From Psychrobacter sp. PG1 (GTDB lineage: Bacteria > Pseudomonadota > Gammaproteobacteria > Pseudomonadales > Moraxellaceae), in assembly GCF_014897815.1 (NCBI RefSeq), contig NZ_JABUZG010000046.1, forward strand, positions 62,001-126,000: DNA of 64,000 bases, written 5' to 3'. A model generated the notes under the pieces. That model made no database searches. It saw only the letters and a list, made by a program, of their open reading frames with translations, and had not been told where the DNA came from. The translations under genes were made by a program, and so were the position numbers. Positions 30,690 through 41,153 of the stretch are shown piece by piece; position 1 is the first letter of the stretch; each line of letters opens with the position of its first letter.

Positions 30690-32819
30690 CTATTCGCTCT
30701 CAGTATTTTCGCCAGCATCAATGCGCAATAGCTCATCACCATCAGCGACCAAATCACCGGCTGCAAATAGCAATTCTGCCACCACCCCATCCGTCGGTGC
30801 AGTAATGGTATGCTCAATTTTCATCGCTTCAATGACAGCTAATGGCTCACCTTTTTTCACGGTATCGCCAACAGCTACTTTGAATGCAACCACTTGTCCT
30901 GGCATTGGTGACTTCAAGCTACCAACCGCGGCAGACTCTTCGCCCACATGTGCCATAATATCAACAAGCGTAATCTCGTCACGACCACTGTCTGTGAACA
31001 CATAGACCGTCTCATTATTCACCCAGCTTTGCGCACTAGTACGTGCACCATCTAACCATAACGTATGATTATTTTCGTCACTGCTAACATAGCTCACTTG
31101 ACCTTCATAAACTGTTTCGGTCTGAGCAGCTACGTTAATATTGCTATTATCCTGCGTGTTAGCGATTTCTTTTTCGATAGCGAGCGTAAAGCTGCTCGAC
31201 TTGTCACTGCCTTTTTTACTATCAGAACAACTTGCATTATGCCAGTTGCTCATGCGGGCAGTATAAGCACTCTCATCATAAACCAAGCTAAATGAACGAG
31301 TATAATCGCTATAAGCACGGAAGCCTGTAGGTTTGCTAAATGGATCAATATCTGACTCTTGCATTGCAATCTCACTCGCAAGCTGACGAGTAATGACGGT
31401 CACAACGAGCGTCGATAAAGCTAAAGGCTGCTGATTAAAAATCGCATCACGCTCGTGCTCAATCAATGCCGTATCGAGATTGGCTTTGCTAAAAGACTCT
31501 GTATTTAAGATATAGCGTAAAAATGCCGCATTATTCGGCAAACCCACGATACGCGTTTGCGCAAGTGCTCGATCGAGCTTGGCTAATGCTTGCTCTCGCG
31601 TTGGCGCATGCACGATAAGCTTGGCAATCATAGAGTCATAGAACGGGCTAATCACATCACCTTCGCGCACACCATCATCGATACGTACGCCAGTACCATT
31701 TTTATCAATCATAAAGGTGCTATGTTCAGGTTTCTGATACGTGAACAACGTCCCTGTCGCTGGCAAGAAGTTATTGTCAGGGTTTTCAGCACAGATACGC
31801 GCCTCGATAGCATGACCGTTGATAGTCAGATCGTCTTGCGTTTTTGGCAATGGCTGACCCGCAGCAACCAACAGCTGCCACTCGACCAAATCGACACCAG
31901 TAATCGCTTCACTGACTGGGTGCTCAACCTGCAGGCGTGTATTCATTTCCATGAAATAAAAATTCATAGAATCTTCACGCTGCTCAACGATGAACTCAAC
32001 CGTGCCTGCGCCGACATAATCAACTGCACGAGCTGCTTCGATGGCAGCTGTTCCCATCGCCTCACGCATCGCAATGTCAACACCTGGTGCGGGCGCTTCT
32101 TCTAATACTTTTTGGTGGCGGCGCTGTACGGAACAATCACGCTCAAATAAATGCACATAGTTGCCATGCGTATCGCCAAATACTTGGATTTCGATATGGC
32201 GCGGTTTTAAGGCGTATTTTTCAACCAACACTTTATCATCAACGAAGCTGGTAATGGCTTCACGGCGACATGAGTCTAATAAATCCACAAAGTCGCTACT
32301 TTGCTCGACGATACGCATGCCTTTACCGCCACCACCTGCACTGGCTTTAATCAAGACAGGATAGCCAATGGCGTCTGCCTGCTGCTGCAGAAATTCTGCG
32401 TCTTGATTGTCACCATGATAGCCCGGTATCAGTGGTACGCCTGCTATCTCCATCAACCGCTTGGATTCAGATTTGCCGCCCATGGCGCGGATAGCATCAG
32501 CCGATGGACCGATAAATACCAGTCCTGCATCCTGACAAGCTTGCGCAAAGTCAGCATTTTCGCTTAAAAACCCATATCCTGGATGGATTGCTTGAGCACC
32601 AGTTTCAAGCGCTATCGCGATAATCGCGTCACCTTTTAGATAGCTGTCTTTTGGTGCCGAACCGCCCAAATAGATCGCTTCATCACAGACAGCCACATGC
32701 TTGGCTTCGCGATCCGCATCAGAGTAAACAGCGACGGTGCTAACACCAAGACGCTTAGCAGTCGCGGCCACTCGGCAAGCAATTTCACCACGGTTGGCAA
32801 TTAGAATTTTAGAAAACAT
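30690..32819 (-). CDS. liuD: Methylcrotonyl-CoA carboxylase, biotin-carrying alpha subunit
   Basis: A 709-residue protein with biotin carboxylase domain (about 1-450: FSKILIANRGEIACRV, KASAGGGGKGMR, FMEMNTRLQVEHPVSE) and a C-terminal biotin carrier domain. The biotinylated lysine is K667 in EAMKIEHT, where EAMKMEHT is more usual. With the beta subunit at 33850 it carboxylates 3-methylcrotonyl-CoA to 3-methylglutaconyl-CoA. The linker (about 500-590) is poorly conserved and serine/asparagine-rich. BirA at 25946 should biotinylate it. The hydratase gene lies 69 bases upstream. Confidence 0.94.
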   Translation of the reverse strand: MFSKILIANRGEIACRVAATAKRLGVSTVAVYSDADREAKHVAVCDEAIYLGGSAPKDSYLKGDAIIAIALETGAQAIHPGYGFLSENADFAQACQDAGLVFIGPSADAIRAMGGKSESKRLMEIAGVPLIPGYHGDNQDAEFLQQQADAIGYPVLIKASAGGGGKGMRIVEQSSDFVDLLDSCRREAITSFVDDKVLVEKYALKPRHIEIQVFGDTHGNYVHLFERDCSVQRRHQKVLEEAPAPGVDIAMREAMGTAAIEAARAVDYVGAGTVEFIVEQREDSMNFYFMEMNTRLQVEHPVSEAITGVDLVEWQLLVAAGQPLPKTQDDLTINGHAIEARICAENPDNNFLPATGTLFTYQKPEHSTFMIDKNGTGVRIDDGVREGDVISPFYDSMIAKLIVHAPTREQALAKLDRALAQTRIVGLPNNAAFLRYILNTESFSKANLDTALIEHERDAIFNQQPLALSTLVVTVITRQLASEIAMQESDIDPFSKPTGFRAYSDYTRSFSLVYDESAYTARMSNWHNASCSDSKKGSDKSSSFTLAIEKEIANTQDNSNINVAAQTETVYEGQVSYVSSDENNHTLWLDGARTSAQSWVNNETVYVFTDSGRDEITLVDIMAHVGEESAAVGSLKSPMPGQVVAFKVAVGDTVKKGEPLAVIEAMKIEHTITAPTDGVVAELLFAAGDLVADGDELLRIDAGENTESE

Positions 32820-32888
32820 AACTATCCCTGTGTGTTATCGTTTTTATTTGAGGTCTTGTCTACTTACTCATTTATCTCTCGTGCATTA

Positions 32889-33698
32889 TCAATCTGCCGT
32901 CAACCAATTGGGCTTACGTTTTTGCAAAAAGGCTTGCACGCCCTCTTTGCCTTGCTCTGATGAGCGGATATCAGCGATGCCTTTTACCGTATCAGCAATC
33001 AGCTCATCAGTGATGGGCGCACCAGCGACATCGTGTAATAGCTGCTTGCAAGTTTTGACTGCATCAGGGCTATTTTTGACGATTTTGCTACAAAATATAG
33101 CGACCTCATCAGCCAGCCACTCTTCGCTAACACGCTCATGAATAAAACCCAGCTGCCGTGCCTTTTTGGCATCAAATACTTCAGCACTTAAGAAATAACG
33201 CTGCGACGCTCTAGCACCTAGCGCTCGAATGACATAAGGGCTGATAGTCGCAGGGGCTAAGCCTAAACGCACTTCGCTGAGGCAGAAGTTAGCAATTTTA
33301 ACGGCGATGGCCACATCACAAGCAGCGACCAGACCCATGCCACCAGCATAAACATCACCTTGAATAGCAGCAACTGTTGGCTTAGGGCATTCATAAATAG
33401 TTTTGAGCATTTGCGCCAATTTGTCCGCGTCTGCTAGATTCTCTTCATAGCTATAATCTGCCATGGCACGCATCCAATTCAAATCAGCACCTGCACAGAA
33501 TGCTTTACCAGCCGCAGCTAGCACAATGACACGTACCTCATCATCAGCGCCAAGCGTATTGAATGCATTGGTCAGCTCAGCAATCATGTCATCGTTAAAG
33601 GCATTACGTATCTCAGGACGGTTTAACGTCACCGTAGCCACGTGCTGTTCCACTTTAACCAATAAGCTTTTATAATTTTTATCACTGTCTTTTTGCAT
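32889..33698 (-). CDS. liuC: Methylglutaconyl-CoA hydratase (enoyl-CoA hydratase family)
   Basis: A 269-residue crotonase-fold enzyme expected to hydrate 3-methylglutaconyl-CoA to HMG-CoA. The oxyanion hole loop is AGKAFCAGADLNWM and the second loop is QGDVYAGGMGLVAACDVAIA; the catalytic region FCLSEVRLGLAPATISPYV follows. Operon context between the two carboxylase subunit genes supports methylglutaconyl-CoA as substrate rather than a fatty enoyl-CoA. The ATG at 33698 is preferred to a start at 33746 because GAGAAAG lies seven bases upstream. Confidence 0.92.
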   Translation of the reverse strand: MQKDSDKNYKSLLVKVEQHVATVTLNRPEIRNAFNDDMIAELTNAFNTLGADDEVRVIVLAAAGKAFCAGADLNWMRAMADYSYEENLADADKLAQMLKTIYECPKPTVAAIQGDVYAGGMGLVAACDVAIAVKIANFCLSEVRLGLAPATISPYVIRALGARASQRYFLSAEVFDAKKARQLGFIHERVSEEWLADEVAIFCSKIVKNSPDAVKTCKQLLHDVAGAPITDELIADTVKGIADIRSSEQGKEGVQAFLQKRKPNWLTAD

Positions 33699-33849
33699 AA
33701 CTTTCTCTATATTTTTATGTAAATATTTAAACAAACGCTTGGTCAATCCATAATAATATTAATACAAGGAAACCGAATGTAGATGTACAAATCGCACTTC
33801 AAATGAGGTTGACGCAGTAGTCGCTTATTATGGGAAGGCCTGAAAATGC

Positions 33850-35460
33850 TTACATTCTAAAAACACCAAAAGTCGTCTCTTCGATCGGAGCGTTATAGGC
33901 AGCGCTTAACCCTAATGCCAATACATGTCGCGTATCGGCAGGATCAATCACGCCGTCATCCCACATGCGCGCGGTGGCATAATATGGGTGACCTTGCTTT
34001 TCATACATATCGAGAATCGGCGCTTTAAATGCGGCTTCATCATCATCACTCCATGCCTCGCCTTTACGATCAAAGTTATCACGCTTGACCGTTGCCAATA
34101 CTGATGCTGCTTGCTCGCCGCCCATCACTGAAATGCGCGCATTTGGCCACATCCATAAAAAGCGCGGACTATAAGCGCGGCCACACATGCCGTAGTTACC
34201 AGCACCAAATGAGCCACCGACAATGACCGTGAACTTTGGCACTTTTGCATTGGCGACTGCCATGACCATCTTGGCACCATGACGCGCAATGCCTTCGTTT
34301 TCATATTTGCGGCCGACCATAAAGCCAGTGATGTTTTGCAAAAATACCAATGGGATTTTGCGTTTGCAGCACAGCTCAATAAAGTGCGTGCCTTTTTGCG
34401 CTGACTCACTAAATAAGATACCGTTGTTGGCAATGATACCGACTGGCATCCCTTCGATATGAGCGAATCCGCAGACTAGCGTCGTGCCAAAGCGGGACTT
34501 GAATTCATCAAAAGCACTGTCATCGACGATACGAGCAATAATTTCTTTGATATCAAATGGCTTTCGCTTATCGGTTGGAATGACGCCATATAGCTCTTTG
34601 GCATCATAGCGCGGTGGACGTGGTTTGATTTGATTGGGCACTTGCTTCGCAGGACGATTTAGATGGCTAACGATGTTGCGCGCAATTGACAACGCATGGG
34701 TATCACTCTGTGCTAAGTGATCGACAACCCCAGACAGACGGGTATGCACATCCCCGCCGCCCAAGTCTTCGGCAGTAACTTCTTCGCCTGTCGCCGCTTT
34801 GACCAATGGTGGACCACCCAAAAAGATGGTGCCTTGGTCTTTGACGATAATAGACTCGTCACTCATCGCTGGCACATAAGCCCCGCCAGCCGTACAACTG
34901 CCCATGACCACAGCAATCTGTGGAATACCTGCCGCACTCATATTGGCCTGATTAAAAAAGATGCGACCAAAGTGCTCTTTATCGGGGAACACGTCATCTT
35001 GATTGGGCAAGTTAGCGCCACCTGAATCCACCAAATAGACACAAGGCAAATTGTTTTCTTGCGCGATTTCTTGCGCACGCAGATGTTTTTTGACCGTCAT
35101 TGGATAATAAGTGCCGCCCTTTACCGTGGCATCATTACAGACGATCATACACTCAATACCATTGATACGACCGATACCCGCAATCACACCAGCAGCGGGA
35201 ATCTCTTCGCCATACATGTCATGTGCTGCCATCGGAGCCACTTCTAAAAATGGCGTACCCACATCTAATAAACGCTCGACACGCTCACGAGGCAAGAGTT
35301 TACCACGGGCTAAATGCTTGGCACGGGCACGCTCTGAACCGCCTTGCACAACTTTACGTAAGTGACCATATAAGTCATCAACCACCGCTTGCATTGCGGC
35401 ACTATTTTGCTGAAAGTCGCTTGAGTTTGGACTCAGTTTACTGGTTATGATAGCGCTCAT
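33850..35460 (-). CDS. liuB: Methylcrotonyl-CoA carboxylase, carboxyltransferase beta subunit
   Basis: A 536-residue carboxyltransferase. Both halves of the crotonase-like fold are seen: [20 protein letters not shown] and [16 protein letters not shown] in the N-terminal half, [15 protein letters not shown] and [17 protein letters not shown] in the C-terminal half. It transfers the carboxyl group from biotin on the alpha subunit to 3-methylcrotonyl-CoA. Length and motifs match the methylcrotonyl rather than the propionyl type. It is 113 bases downstream of the acyl-CoA synthetase gene. Confidence 0.95.
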   Translation of the reverse strand: MSAIITSKLSPNSSDFQQNSAAMQAVVDDLYGHLRKVVQGGSERARAKHLARGKLLPRERVERLLDVGTPFLEVAPMAAHDMYGEEIPAAGVIAGIGRINGIECMIVCNDATVKGGTYYPMTVKKHLRAQEIAQENNLPCVYLVDSGGANLPNQDDVFPDKEHFGRIFFNQANMSAAGIPQIAVVMGSCTAGGAYVPAMSDESIIVKDQGTIFLGGPPLVKAATGEEVTAEDLGGGDVHTRLSGVVDHLAQSDTHALSIARNIVSHLNRPAKQVPNQIKPRPPRYDAKELYGVIPTDKRKPFDIKEIIARIVDDSAFDEFKSRFGTTLVCGFAHIEGMPVGIIANNGILFSESAQKGTHFIELCCKRKIPLVFLQNITGFMVGRKYENEGIARHGAKMVMAVANAKVPKFTVIVGGSFGAGNYGMCGRAYSPRFLWMWPNARISVMGGEQAASVLATVKRDNFDRKGEAWSDDDEAAFKAPILDMYEKQGHPYYATARMWDDGVIDPADTRHVLALGLSAAYNAPIEETTFGVFRM

Positions 35461-35573
35461 GATATCCCTTTTCTTTAATGCGTAAATGCAAGTGGCTTCT
35501 TTATCTTATGCTTTATTTTAGCTTTTACTTATATATCTTATTCATAAAATAACAGATAAGAGTGGTTAAATTT

Positions 35574-37349
35574 CTATAAACCCAGCTCTTCTTTCATCTG
35601 CTCAATGATTTTATATTTCTGAATTTTTCCAGTGATAGTCATCGGATATTCAGTGACAAAGCGATAATAAGTCGGCACCTTATAATGGGCAATATGCTCG
35701 CTACAGAACTCGCGAACTTCCTCTTCGGTTAAGCTGTCTGCTTCTTTAGGAATAATCCATGCCGCGAGTACTTCGCCATATTTTTTATCAGGAATACCGA
35801 CGATTTGTACATCACGAATCTTCGGATGACGATACAGATAATTCTCGATTTCGACGGGATAAATATTCTCTCCGCCACGAATGACCATGTCTTTACTACG
35901 ACCAACGATTTTGACATAACCGTCCTCATCCATCGTAGCCAAATCACCGGTATGCATCCAACCGTCTTGGATGGCTGCGCGGGTTTTGAAGCGACTGCCC
36001 CAATAGCCTTTCATTACTGAATAACCGCGTGTCAGTAACTCACCGGTCTCGCCCAATGCGACAATCTCACCCGTTTCAGTATTGACGACTTTGACTTCAA
36101 GTGCAGGCTGTACCAATCCTACAGTCGATACTTGCTTATCAAGCGGCGTATGTTCATTGGTCTGGCAAGAGACTGGACTGGTTTCAGTCATGCCGTAAGC
36201 GATCGTCACTTCACTCATATGCATCTCATCGATGACACGGCGCATGACTTCAATCGGACAACTAGAGCCTGCCATGATGCCAGTACGCAAAGTCGATAAA
36301 TCAAAGTTTTTAAACTCCGGATGGTCAAGCTCAGCGATAAACATCGTTGGCACACCATGTAGACCCGTACACTTCTCTTCTTCAACGGCTTGTAATACGG
36401 TCAATGGCTCAAAACCATCGTTCGGATAGACGATACAACCGCCATGCGTCAGAATCGCCAAGTTACCAAGCACCATACCAAAGCAATGATATAAAGGCAC
36501 TGGAATACACAGTCTATCTTCTTCGGTAAGGTTCATAGCCTCACCGATGAAGTAACCGTTATTTAAGATATTGCGATGGCTTAAGGTTGCGCCTTTTGGC
36601 GTACCAGTCGTGCCACTGGTGAACTGCACATTGATAGCATCCGTATTTTTGAGCTGGGCTTGGCGCTCCGCAACCCGTGGATCGTTGGCATCGCCTTCCG
36701 CCATCCATGCAGAGAATTTCTGCATAAAGCCAAAGGTTTCTTCACTGTCAGGCTCATCAATCCAAATGATACGCTCAATGGTTGGAATCTCGACCAAATC
36801 AAGCTGGGTATAGTCTTTATGGTAAATCTCAGGACACAGTTCACTGATGAGACTGGCGTAATCGCTGGTTTTAAAATGACGCATGAGCACAAGCGCCGAG
36901 CAGCCCAATTTATTCAAGGCATATTGCAGCTCAAAGGTACGATAGGCAGGGTTGATATTGACCAGAATGACACCGACTTTTGCCGTCGCTAATTGCATCA
37001 GCAGCCATTCAGCATTGTTATGCGACCAGATACCAATGCGATCGCCGATTTCCAGCCCCATCTCAATCATACTACTGGCCAGCTGATTGACTTGCTGTTG
37101 TAGCTCGCGGTAGGTCCAGCGGATATTTTGATGGCGAGAAATCAAAGCTTCACGCTCTGGATACTTGGATACAATTGCATCAAAAAAGTCACCGATGGTC
37201 GCTTCAATGAGCGGCACATCAGAACCTTTATCATAGCTTTGGGTAAGCGGTGCATTTGCTGAGCGTGCGCCCATATTAATACTAGGAATGCTGTTTAGAA
37301 TAGTATCAAAATCAATTTTAGTCGCATCAAAATCAGAAGTTTGCGTCAT
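35574..37349 (-). CDS. AMP-binding acyl-CoA synthetase (leucine locus copy 2)
   Basis: A 591-residue adenylate-forming enzyme that activates a carboxylic acid with ATP and CoA. The P-loop motif is [13 protein letters not shown], then [10 protein letters not shown], the hinge [16 protein letters not shown] and the C-terminal catalytic lysine in TGKIQKYKI. It resembles medium-chain/ACSF2-type synthetases; position at the head of the leucine genes suggests a branched-chain or related acid such as isovalerate, but this is inference. It is a close paralogue of the gene at 37627. A strong sigma-70 promoter precedes it and may drive the whole leucine operon. Confidence 0.88.
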   Translation of the reverse strand: MTQTSDFDATKIDFDTILNSIPSINMGARSANAPLTQSYDKGSDVPLIEATIGDFFDAIVSKYPEREALISRHQNIRWTYRELQQQVNQLASSMIEMGLEIGDRIGIWSHNNAEWLLMQLATAKVGVILVNINPAYRTFELQYALNKLGCSALVLMRHFKTSDYASLISELCPEIYHKDYTQLDLVEIPTIERIIWIDEPDSEETFGFMQKFSAWMAEGDANDPRVAERQAQLKNTDAINVQFTSGTTGTPKGATLSHRNILNNGYFIGEAMNLTEEDRLCIPVPLYHCFGMVLGNLAILTHGGCIVYPNDGFEPLTVLQAVEEEKCTGLHGVPTMFIAELDHPEFKNFDLSTLRTGIMAGSSCPIEVMRRVIDEMHMSEVTIAYGMTETSPVSCQTNEHTPLDKQVSTVGLVQPALEVKVVNTETGEIVALGETGELLTRGYSVMKGYWGSRFKTRAAIQDGWMHTGDLATMDEDGYVKIVGRSKDMVIRGGENIYPVEIENYLYRHPKIRDVQIVGIPDKKYGEVLAAWIIPKEADSLTEEEVREFCSEHIAHYKVPTYYRFVTEYPMTITGKIQKYKIIEQMKEELGL

Positions 37350-37440
37350 AACGAGTCCTTTCGTTTTACTTTTTATGGTGCTTATTAGTCACCTATCACC
37401 GATTCATTCTTCCTTGAACAGGTCTTAACTAGCGTTAGCT

Positions 37441-37470
37441 ACTATACCGTCTTAAATCGAAGACTGTCAA
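37441..37470 (-). promoter_or_regulatory. Promoter of the leucine operon
   Basis: Minus strand -35 TTGACA (37465-37470, perfect) and -10 TATAGT (37441-37446) with an 18-base spacer, 92 bases before the synthetase start. A near-copy precedes the paralogous gene (39542-39571). Confidence 0.8.
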
Positions 37471-37478
37471 TAATAGTA

Positions 37479-37491
37479 ATACAATATGTAT
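37479..37491. promoter_or_regulatory. Candidate operator upstream of the leucine promoter
   Basis: Palindrome ATACA-ATA-TGTAT eight bases upstream of the -35 box. A related palindrome GATAC-AGGAC... -GTATC holds the same place before the paralogous promoter. Position suggests an activator site or an upstream repressor site. Confidence 0.5.
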
Positions 37492-37562
37492 CATTTAAAA
37501 TGATAATATGCGATAAATTCATCAGTCATAATTAAGTGACGAATTTCCTGAATGACTTAAAT

Positions 37563-37607
37563 CAAAAAAACCAGCCCTATCATATATAGAAAAAAGCTGG
37601 CTTTTCC
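37563..37607 (-). terminator. Terminator after acyl-CoA synthetase copy 1
   Basis: Minus strand GCCAGC and GCTGGT arms around a long AT-rich loop, followed by a run of T. It separates the first synthetase gene from the leucine operon. Confidence 0.65.
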
Positions 37608-37626
37608 AGTGATGAATAGTCTCAAA

Positions 37627-39417
37627 TCACTCTAGACCTAACTCCTCTATCATTTTTTCGACGATTTTATACTTCTGAATTTTACCAGTGATGGTCATTG
37701 GATATTCATCAACGAAACGAAAGTAGGTCGGCACTTTATAATGAGCAATATGGTCACAACAAAACTGCCTTATCTCTTCTTCGCTTAAGCTATTTGGCTC
37801 TTTTGCAATAATCCACGCCGCAAGTACCTCACCGTACTTTTTATCAGGAACACCAACAATTTGTACATCGCGAATCTTCGGATGACGATAGAGATAGTTT
37901 TCGACTTCGACGGGATAGATATTTTCGCCGCCGCGAATGACCATGTCCTTGCTACGTCCCACCACAGTGATGTAGCCATCTTCGTCCATTACCGCCAAAT
38001 CACCCGTATGCATCCAGCCATCAGTAATCGCCGCGCGTGTTTTAAAGCGGCTGCCCCAATAGCCTTTCATCACCGCGTAGCCATAAGTGAGTAATTCACC
38101 CGTCTCTCCAATCGGGACGACATCACCCGTTTCAGTGTCGACAATTTTGACCTCAAGCGCGGGCAGTACCATCCCTACGGTAGAGACTCTTTTTTCAAGG
38201 GGCGTCTGCGAGCTGGTTTGACAAGAAGCTGGACTGGTCTCGGTCATGCCATAAGCAATCGTCACCTCGCTCATGTGCATTTTATCCATGACGCGGCGCA
38301 TAACCTCAATCGGACAGCTAGAGCCGCCCATGATACCAGTGCGTAAGCTGGTCAAGTCAAAACTGTCGAAGTCTGGATGATCGAGCTCTGCGATAAACAT
38401 CGTCGGTACCCCAAGCAGAGCGGTACATTTTTCCTCTTCCACCGTTTGCAATACCGTTAGCGGATCAAAACCATCGTTGGGATACACCGCGCAGCCACCA
38501 TGGGTCAAAATAGCTAAGTTACCACCCACCATCCCAAAGCAGTGATAAAGTGGTAATGGAATGCATAGCCTATCTTCCTCTGTCAGCCTCATACCTTCGC
38601 CAAGGAAGTAGCCATTATTCAGGATATTTCGATGCGTTAAAGTAGCGCCTTTGGGTGTACCCGTTGTCCCACTAGTAAACTGTACACTAATAGCATCGGT
38701 ATTCTTTAGCTGGGCTTGGCGCGCAGCTAAACGAGGGTCGTTTGCGTTACCCTCTACCATCCAAGCAGAGAATTTTTGCATAAAATTAAAATTCTCATCG
38801 CTTTCTGAGTCGTCAATCCAAATGATGCGCTCAATCGTTGGAATCTCGACCAAGTCTAATTGCTGATAGTTCTTATGATAAATCTCAGGACAAAGCTCAC
38901 GAATCATTTGTGTATAGTCGCTGCTTTTGAAATGACGCATCAATACCAATGCCGAACAGCCTAGCTTATTCAGTGCATATTGCAGCTCAAAGGTACGATA
39001 AGCAGGATTGATATTGACGAGGATAACGCCGACTTTCGCAGTTGCTAATTGCATCAGCAGCCATTCAGCATTATTGTGTGACCAGATACCGATACGATCG
39101 CCAATCTCCAGCCCCATCTCAATCATGCTACTTGCCAGCTGATTGGCTTTTTCCTGTAGCTCGCGGTACGTCCAGCGAATATTTTGATGACGAGAAACCA
39201 AGGCTTCACGATCAGGATATTTATTGACAATCGCATCAAAAAAATCACCGATTGTCGCTTCAATCAGCGGCACATAAATGCCTTTATCATGGCTTTGGGT
39301 GAGTGGCGCATTTGCTGAACGCACGCCTACATTAACTTTGGGGATATTATTGAGAATACTGTTATTAGGCGTACTTTCATTAATAATGCTGTCAAAATCG
39401 GTAATCTGAGTCATCAC
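37627..39417 (-). CDS. AMP-binding acyl-CoA synthetase (leucine locus copy 1)
   Basis: A 596-residue adenylate-forming enzyme, clearly duplicated from or into the gene at 35574: long stretches are identical and differences are scattered. It has [39 protein letters not shown] and TGKIQKYKI, so it should be active. The N-terminus has a few extra residues ([10 protein letters not shown]). It has its own strong promoter (39542-39571) and its own terminator (37563-37607), so it is probably monocistronic. Substrate unknown; short or branched acids are possible. Confidence 0.88.
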   Translation of the reverse strand: MMTQITDFDSIINESTPNNSILNNIPKVNVGVRSANAPLTQSHDKGIYVPLIEATIGDFFDAIVNKYPDREALVSRHQNIRWTYRELQEKANQLASSMIEMGLEIGDRIGIWSHNNAEWLLMQLATAKVGVILVNINPAYRTFELQYALNKLGCSALVLMRHFKSSDYTQMIRELCPEIYHKNYQQLDLVEIPTIERIIWIDDSESDENFNFMQKFSAWMVEGNANDPRLAARQAQLKNTDAISVQFTSGTTGTPKGATLTHRNILNNGYFLGEGMRLTEEDRLCIPLPLYHCFGMVGGNLAILTHGGCAVYPNDGFDPLTVLQTVEEEKCTALLGVPTMFIAELDHPDFDSFDLTSLRTGIMGGSSCPIEVMRRVMDKMHMSEVTIAYGMTETSPASCQTSSQTPLEKRVSTVGMVLPALEVKIVDTETGDVVPIGETGELLTYGYAVMKGYWGSRFKTRAAITDGWMHTGDLAVMDEDGYITVVGRSKDMVIRGGENIYPVEVENYLYRHPKIRDVQIVGVPDKKYGEVLAAWIIAKEPNSLSEEEIRQFCCDHIAHYKVPTYFRFVDEYPMTITGKIQKYKIVEKMIEELGLE

Positions 39418-39541
39418 GAGTCCTTTCGTTTTGCTGTTTAATGTTTGTTATCAGAGCGGTAATAGACTACAAAGGTAAATGTCATATTCTTCCTTGAATA
39501 TCCTCTGTCACCATAGACTATAATTAAATCAAGCCCTAACC

Positions 39542-39571
39542 AATATAGCCTCTTAAATGAAAGCCTGTCAA
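39542..39571 (-). promoter_or_regulatory. Promoter of acyl-CoA synthetase copy 1
   Basis: Minus strand -35 TTGACA (39566-39571) and -10 TATATT (39542-39547) with an 18-base spacer, 125 bases before the start codon. Confidence 0.8.
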
Positions 39572-39578
39572 TAATATT

Positions 39579-39593
39579 GATACAGGACGTATC
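39579..39593. promoter_or_regulatory. Candidate operator upstream of the copy 1 promoter
   Basis: Palindrome GATAC-AGGAC-GTATC eight bases before the -35 box, the counterpart of 37479-37491. Confidence 0.5.
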
Positions 39594-39653
39594 GATTACT
39601 ATTGCTGCGCCATCTTATTAAGTTGATTATTTATATAAAAGATGCGATAGACA

Positions 39654-39692
39654 TAAAAAAGCCAGTGCTGCATAAAGATGGCAACACTGGCT
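39654..39692 (-). terminator. Terminator after the rubredoxin reductase-like gene
   Basis: Minus strand AGCCAGTG and CACTGGCT with a 17-base loop, then TTTTTTATG. Confidence 0.85.
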
Positions 39693-39715
39693 ATGATTTA
39701 GAGCTTTTTTAATCT

Positions 39716-40942
39716 TTAAGCTTTAGGGTTGGCAGGCGATTTAATCGTTACCGTTGCGCTGACTTCATCACTATCATTTAGCAAGTCCATGACCAATTCT
39801 TCATTACTTTCTGTCTTGACTTGCCAATTACCAGTCGCTTTTGGCACACCTGTCACCATGACGGAGATTGCTTTGTTTTTTAGACGAATCATTGGCGGTT
39901 TATGCTCATAGCCATTATGATCTAGACCCAACACATCATCAGCAATGGTAGCAGCCTGCGCGCGTAATGGGGCGACATAGCGACACGGTACACCATCGAT
40001 AGACATACAGTCACCAATCGCATAAATATTGGCTGTACTGGTACGCAAGGTCGGCGCATCCACCACGATCCCAGTGCGACGGTCAAACTCGACACCAGCT
40101 GCGGTAGGCAGTTTGTCATCGACCGTCAGACCGGTACTGGCAATCACATGATCTACGATGAGCGGTTCAATTGGCTCAGCAGTACTGCTGTCTGTTGCTG
40201 ATGCTGATGCTAGCGCCTCATAACTGACCTGCAGTTTTCCATCACTGATACGAGTAATAGCAGATACCTGATACCCTCCTAAAAAGTTAATCCCTTGCGA
40301 CTTGACCGCTTGGGCGATACGAGAAGTTGCTTTTGGCGGTAGCATTTGTGATAGTGGTGCATCGTTTAAATCAATGAGCGTCACTTGATGACCCGCTTTT
40401 AATAAGTCTTCTGCAATCTCCGTCCCGACCATACCTGCACCAACGATAGCGACGTGCTGACTGCCAGTTGCTAGCTTTTCTTGCAACTGTCCAAAGCGCT
40501 CAATATGATTGACATGCCAGACTAGTTCCTCTGGCAAGCTTTTTGGGAAGATAGGATGCGCACCCATCGCTAGTACCAGCTTATCATAGCCAATCGTGGC
40601 GTAATTGGTATAAACGGGATCTGAGCGCAGCGCAGAGATAAGCTGCAACTGTTGAGTGGTCGTATCAACATCCGTCACTTGCGTGTTGGCAAGTAGCTTA
40701 ACATTTGTAGCTTCTGCGGCATCAATGCCCGTTGCTCTGACCAAATCTGCCGCACTTTTCTTTTGGCTAATCGCCATGGTCAGCATTGGCTTGTGATAAC
40801 GATCGCCACTGTCGGCAGTAATTAAGGTAATCGGAATGTCTTTGTCTTTTGCACGAATGGCATCAATCACATGCCAGCCTGCCAAACCTGCACCAATAAT
40901 GACGATACCGTTGTTTGATACTTCTGAGTTTTCAGCGCTCAT
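39716..40942 (-). CDS. FAD-dependent NAD(P)H oxidoreductase, rubredoxin reductase-like
   Basis: A 408-residue flavoprotein. The FAD Rossmann motif IVIIGAGLAGWHVIDAIR is at about 11-28, the NAD motif VAIVGAGMVGTEIAEDLLKAGH in the middle, and TANIYAIGDCMSIDG binds the flavin near the end. The compact layout fits the RubB/AlkT-type rubredoxin-NAD reductase of pseudomonads and acinetobacters, but no rubredoxin gene is adjacent and related ferredoxin reductases look alike. ATG 40942 is chosen because GGGAG lies seven bases upstream; a longer frame from 40966 lacks one. Confidence 0.8.
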   Translation of the reverse strand: MSAENSEVSNNGIVIIGAGLAGWHVIDAIRAKDKDIPITLITADSGDRYHKPMLTMAISQKKSAADLVRATGIDAAEATNVKLLANTQVTDVDTTTQQLQLISALRSDPVYTNYATIGYDKLVLAMGAHPIFPKSLPEELVWHVNHIERFGQLQEKLATGSQHVAIVGAGMVGTEIAEDLLKAGHQVTLIDLNDAPLSQMLPPKATSRIAQAVKSQGINFLGGYQVSAITRISDGKLQVSYEALASASATDSSTAEPIEPLIVDHVIASTGLTVDDKLPTAAGVEFDRRTGIVVDAPTLRTSTANIYAIGDCMSIDGVPCRYVAPLRAQAATIADDVLGLDHNGYEHKPPMIRLKNKAISVMVTGVPKATGNWQVKTESNEELVMDLLNDSDEVSATVTIKSPANPKA

Positions 40943-41086
40943 ATTAGCTCCCATATAGATAAGCAATTATTTTAATTGTTAGAATATTGACCGCTATTGT
41001 ATCAGTAAACAGCCATACACTCATCTACTCACTTATATAGCCAACCATATCAACATCACGGTCAAATGCATCAAGCTATCACGCAC

Positions 41087-41112
41087 AAAAAAGCGCCTAT
41101 AAATAGACGCTT
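41087..41112 (-). terminator. Terminator of the glutamate/aspartate ABC operon
   Basis: Minus strand AGCGTCTAT and ATAGGCGCT with a two-base loop and one G-T pair, followed by TTTTTT. Confidence 0.85.
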
Positions 41113-41153
41113 AGTATTATCATAGAGCTATATAATAAGAGCTACATAAATGG

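Noticed and set aside
31590-32105. Open frame of 171 codons on the plus strand inside the carboxylase alpha gene
   Set aside because: Antisense shadow; no motif, no ribosome binding site.
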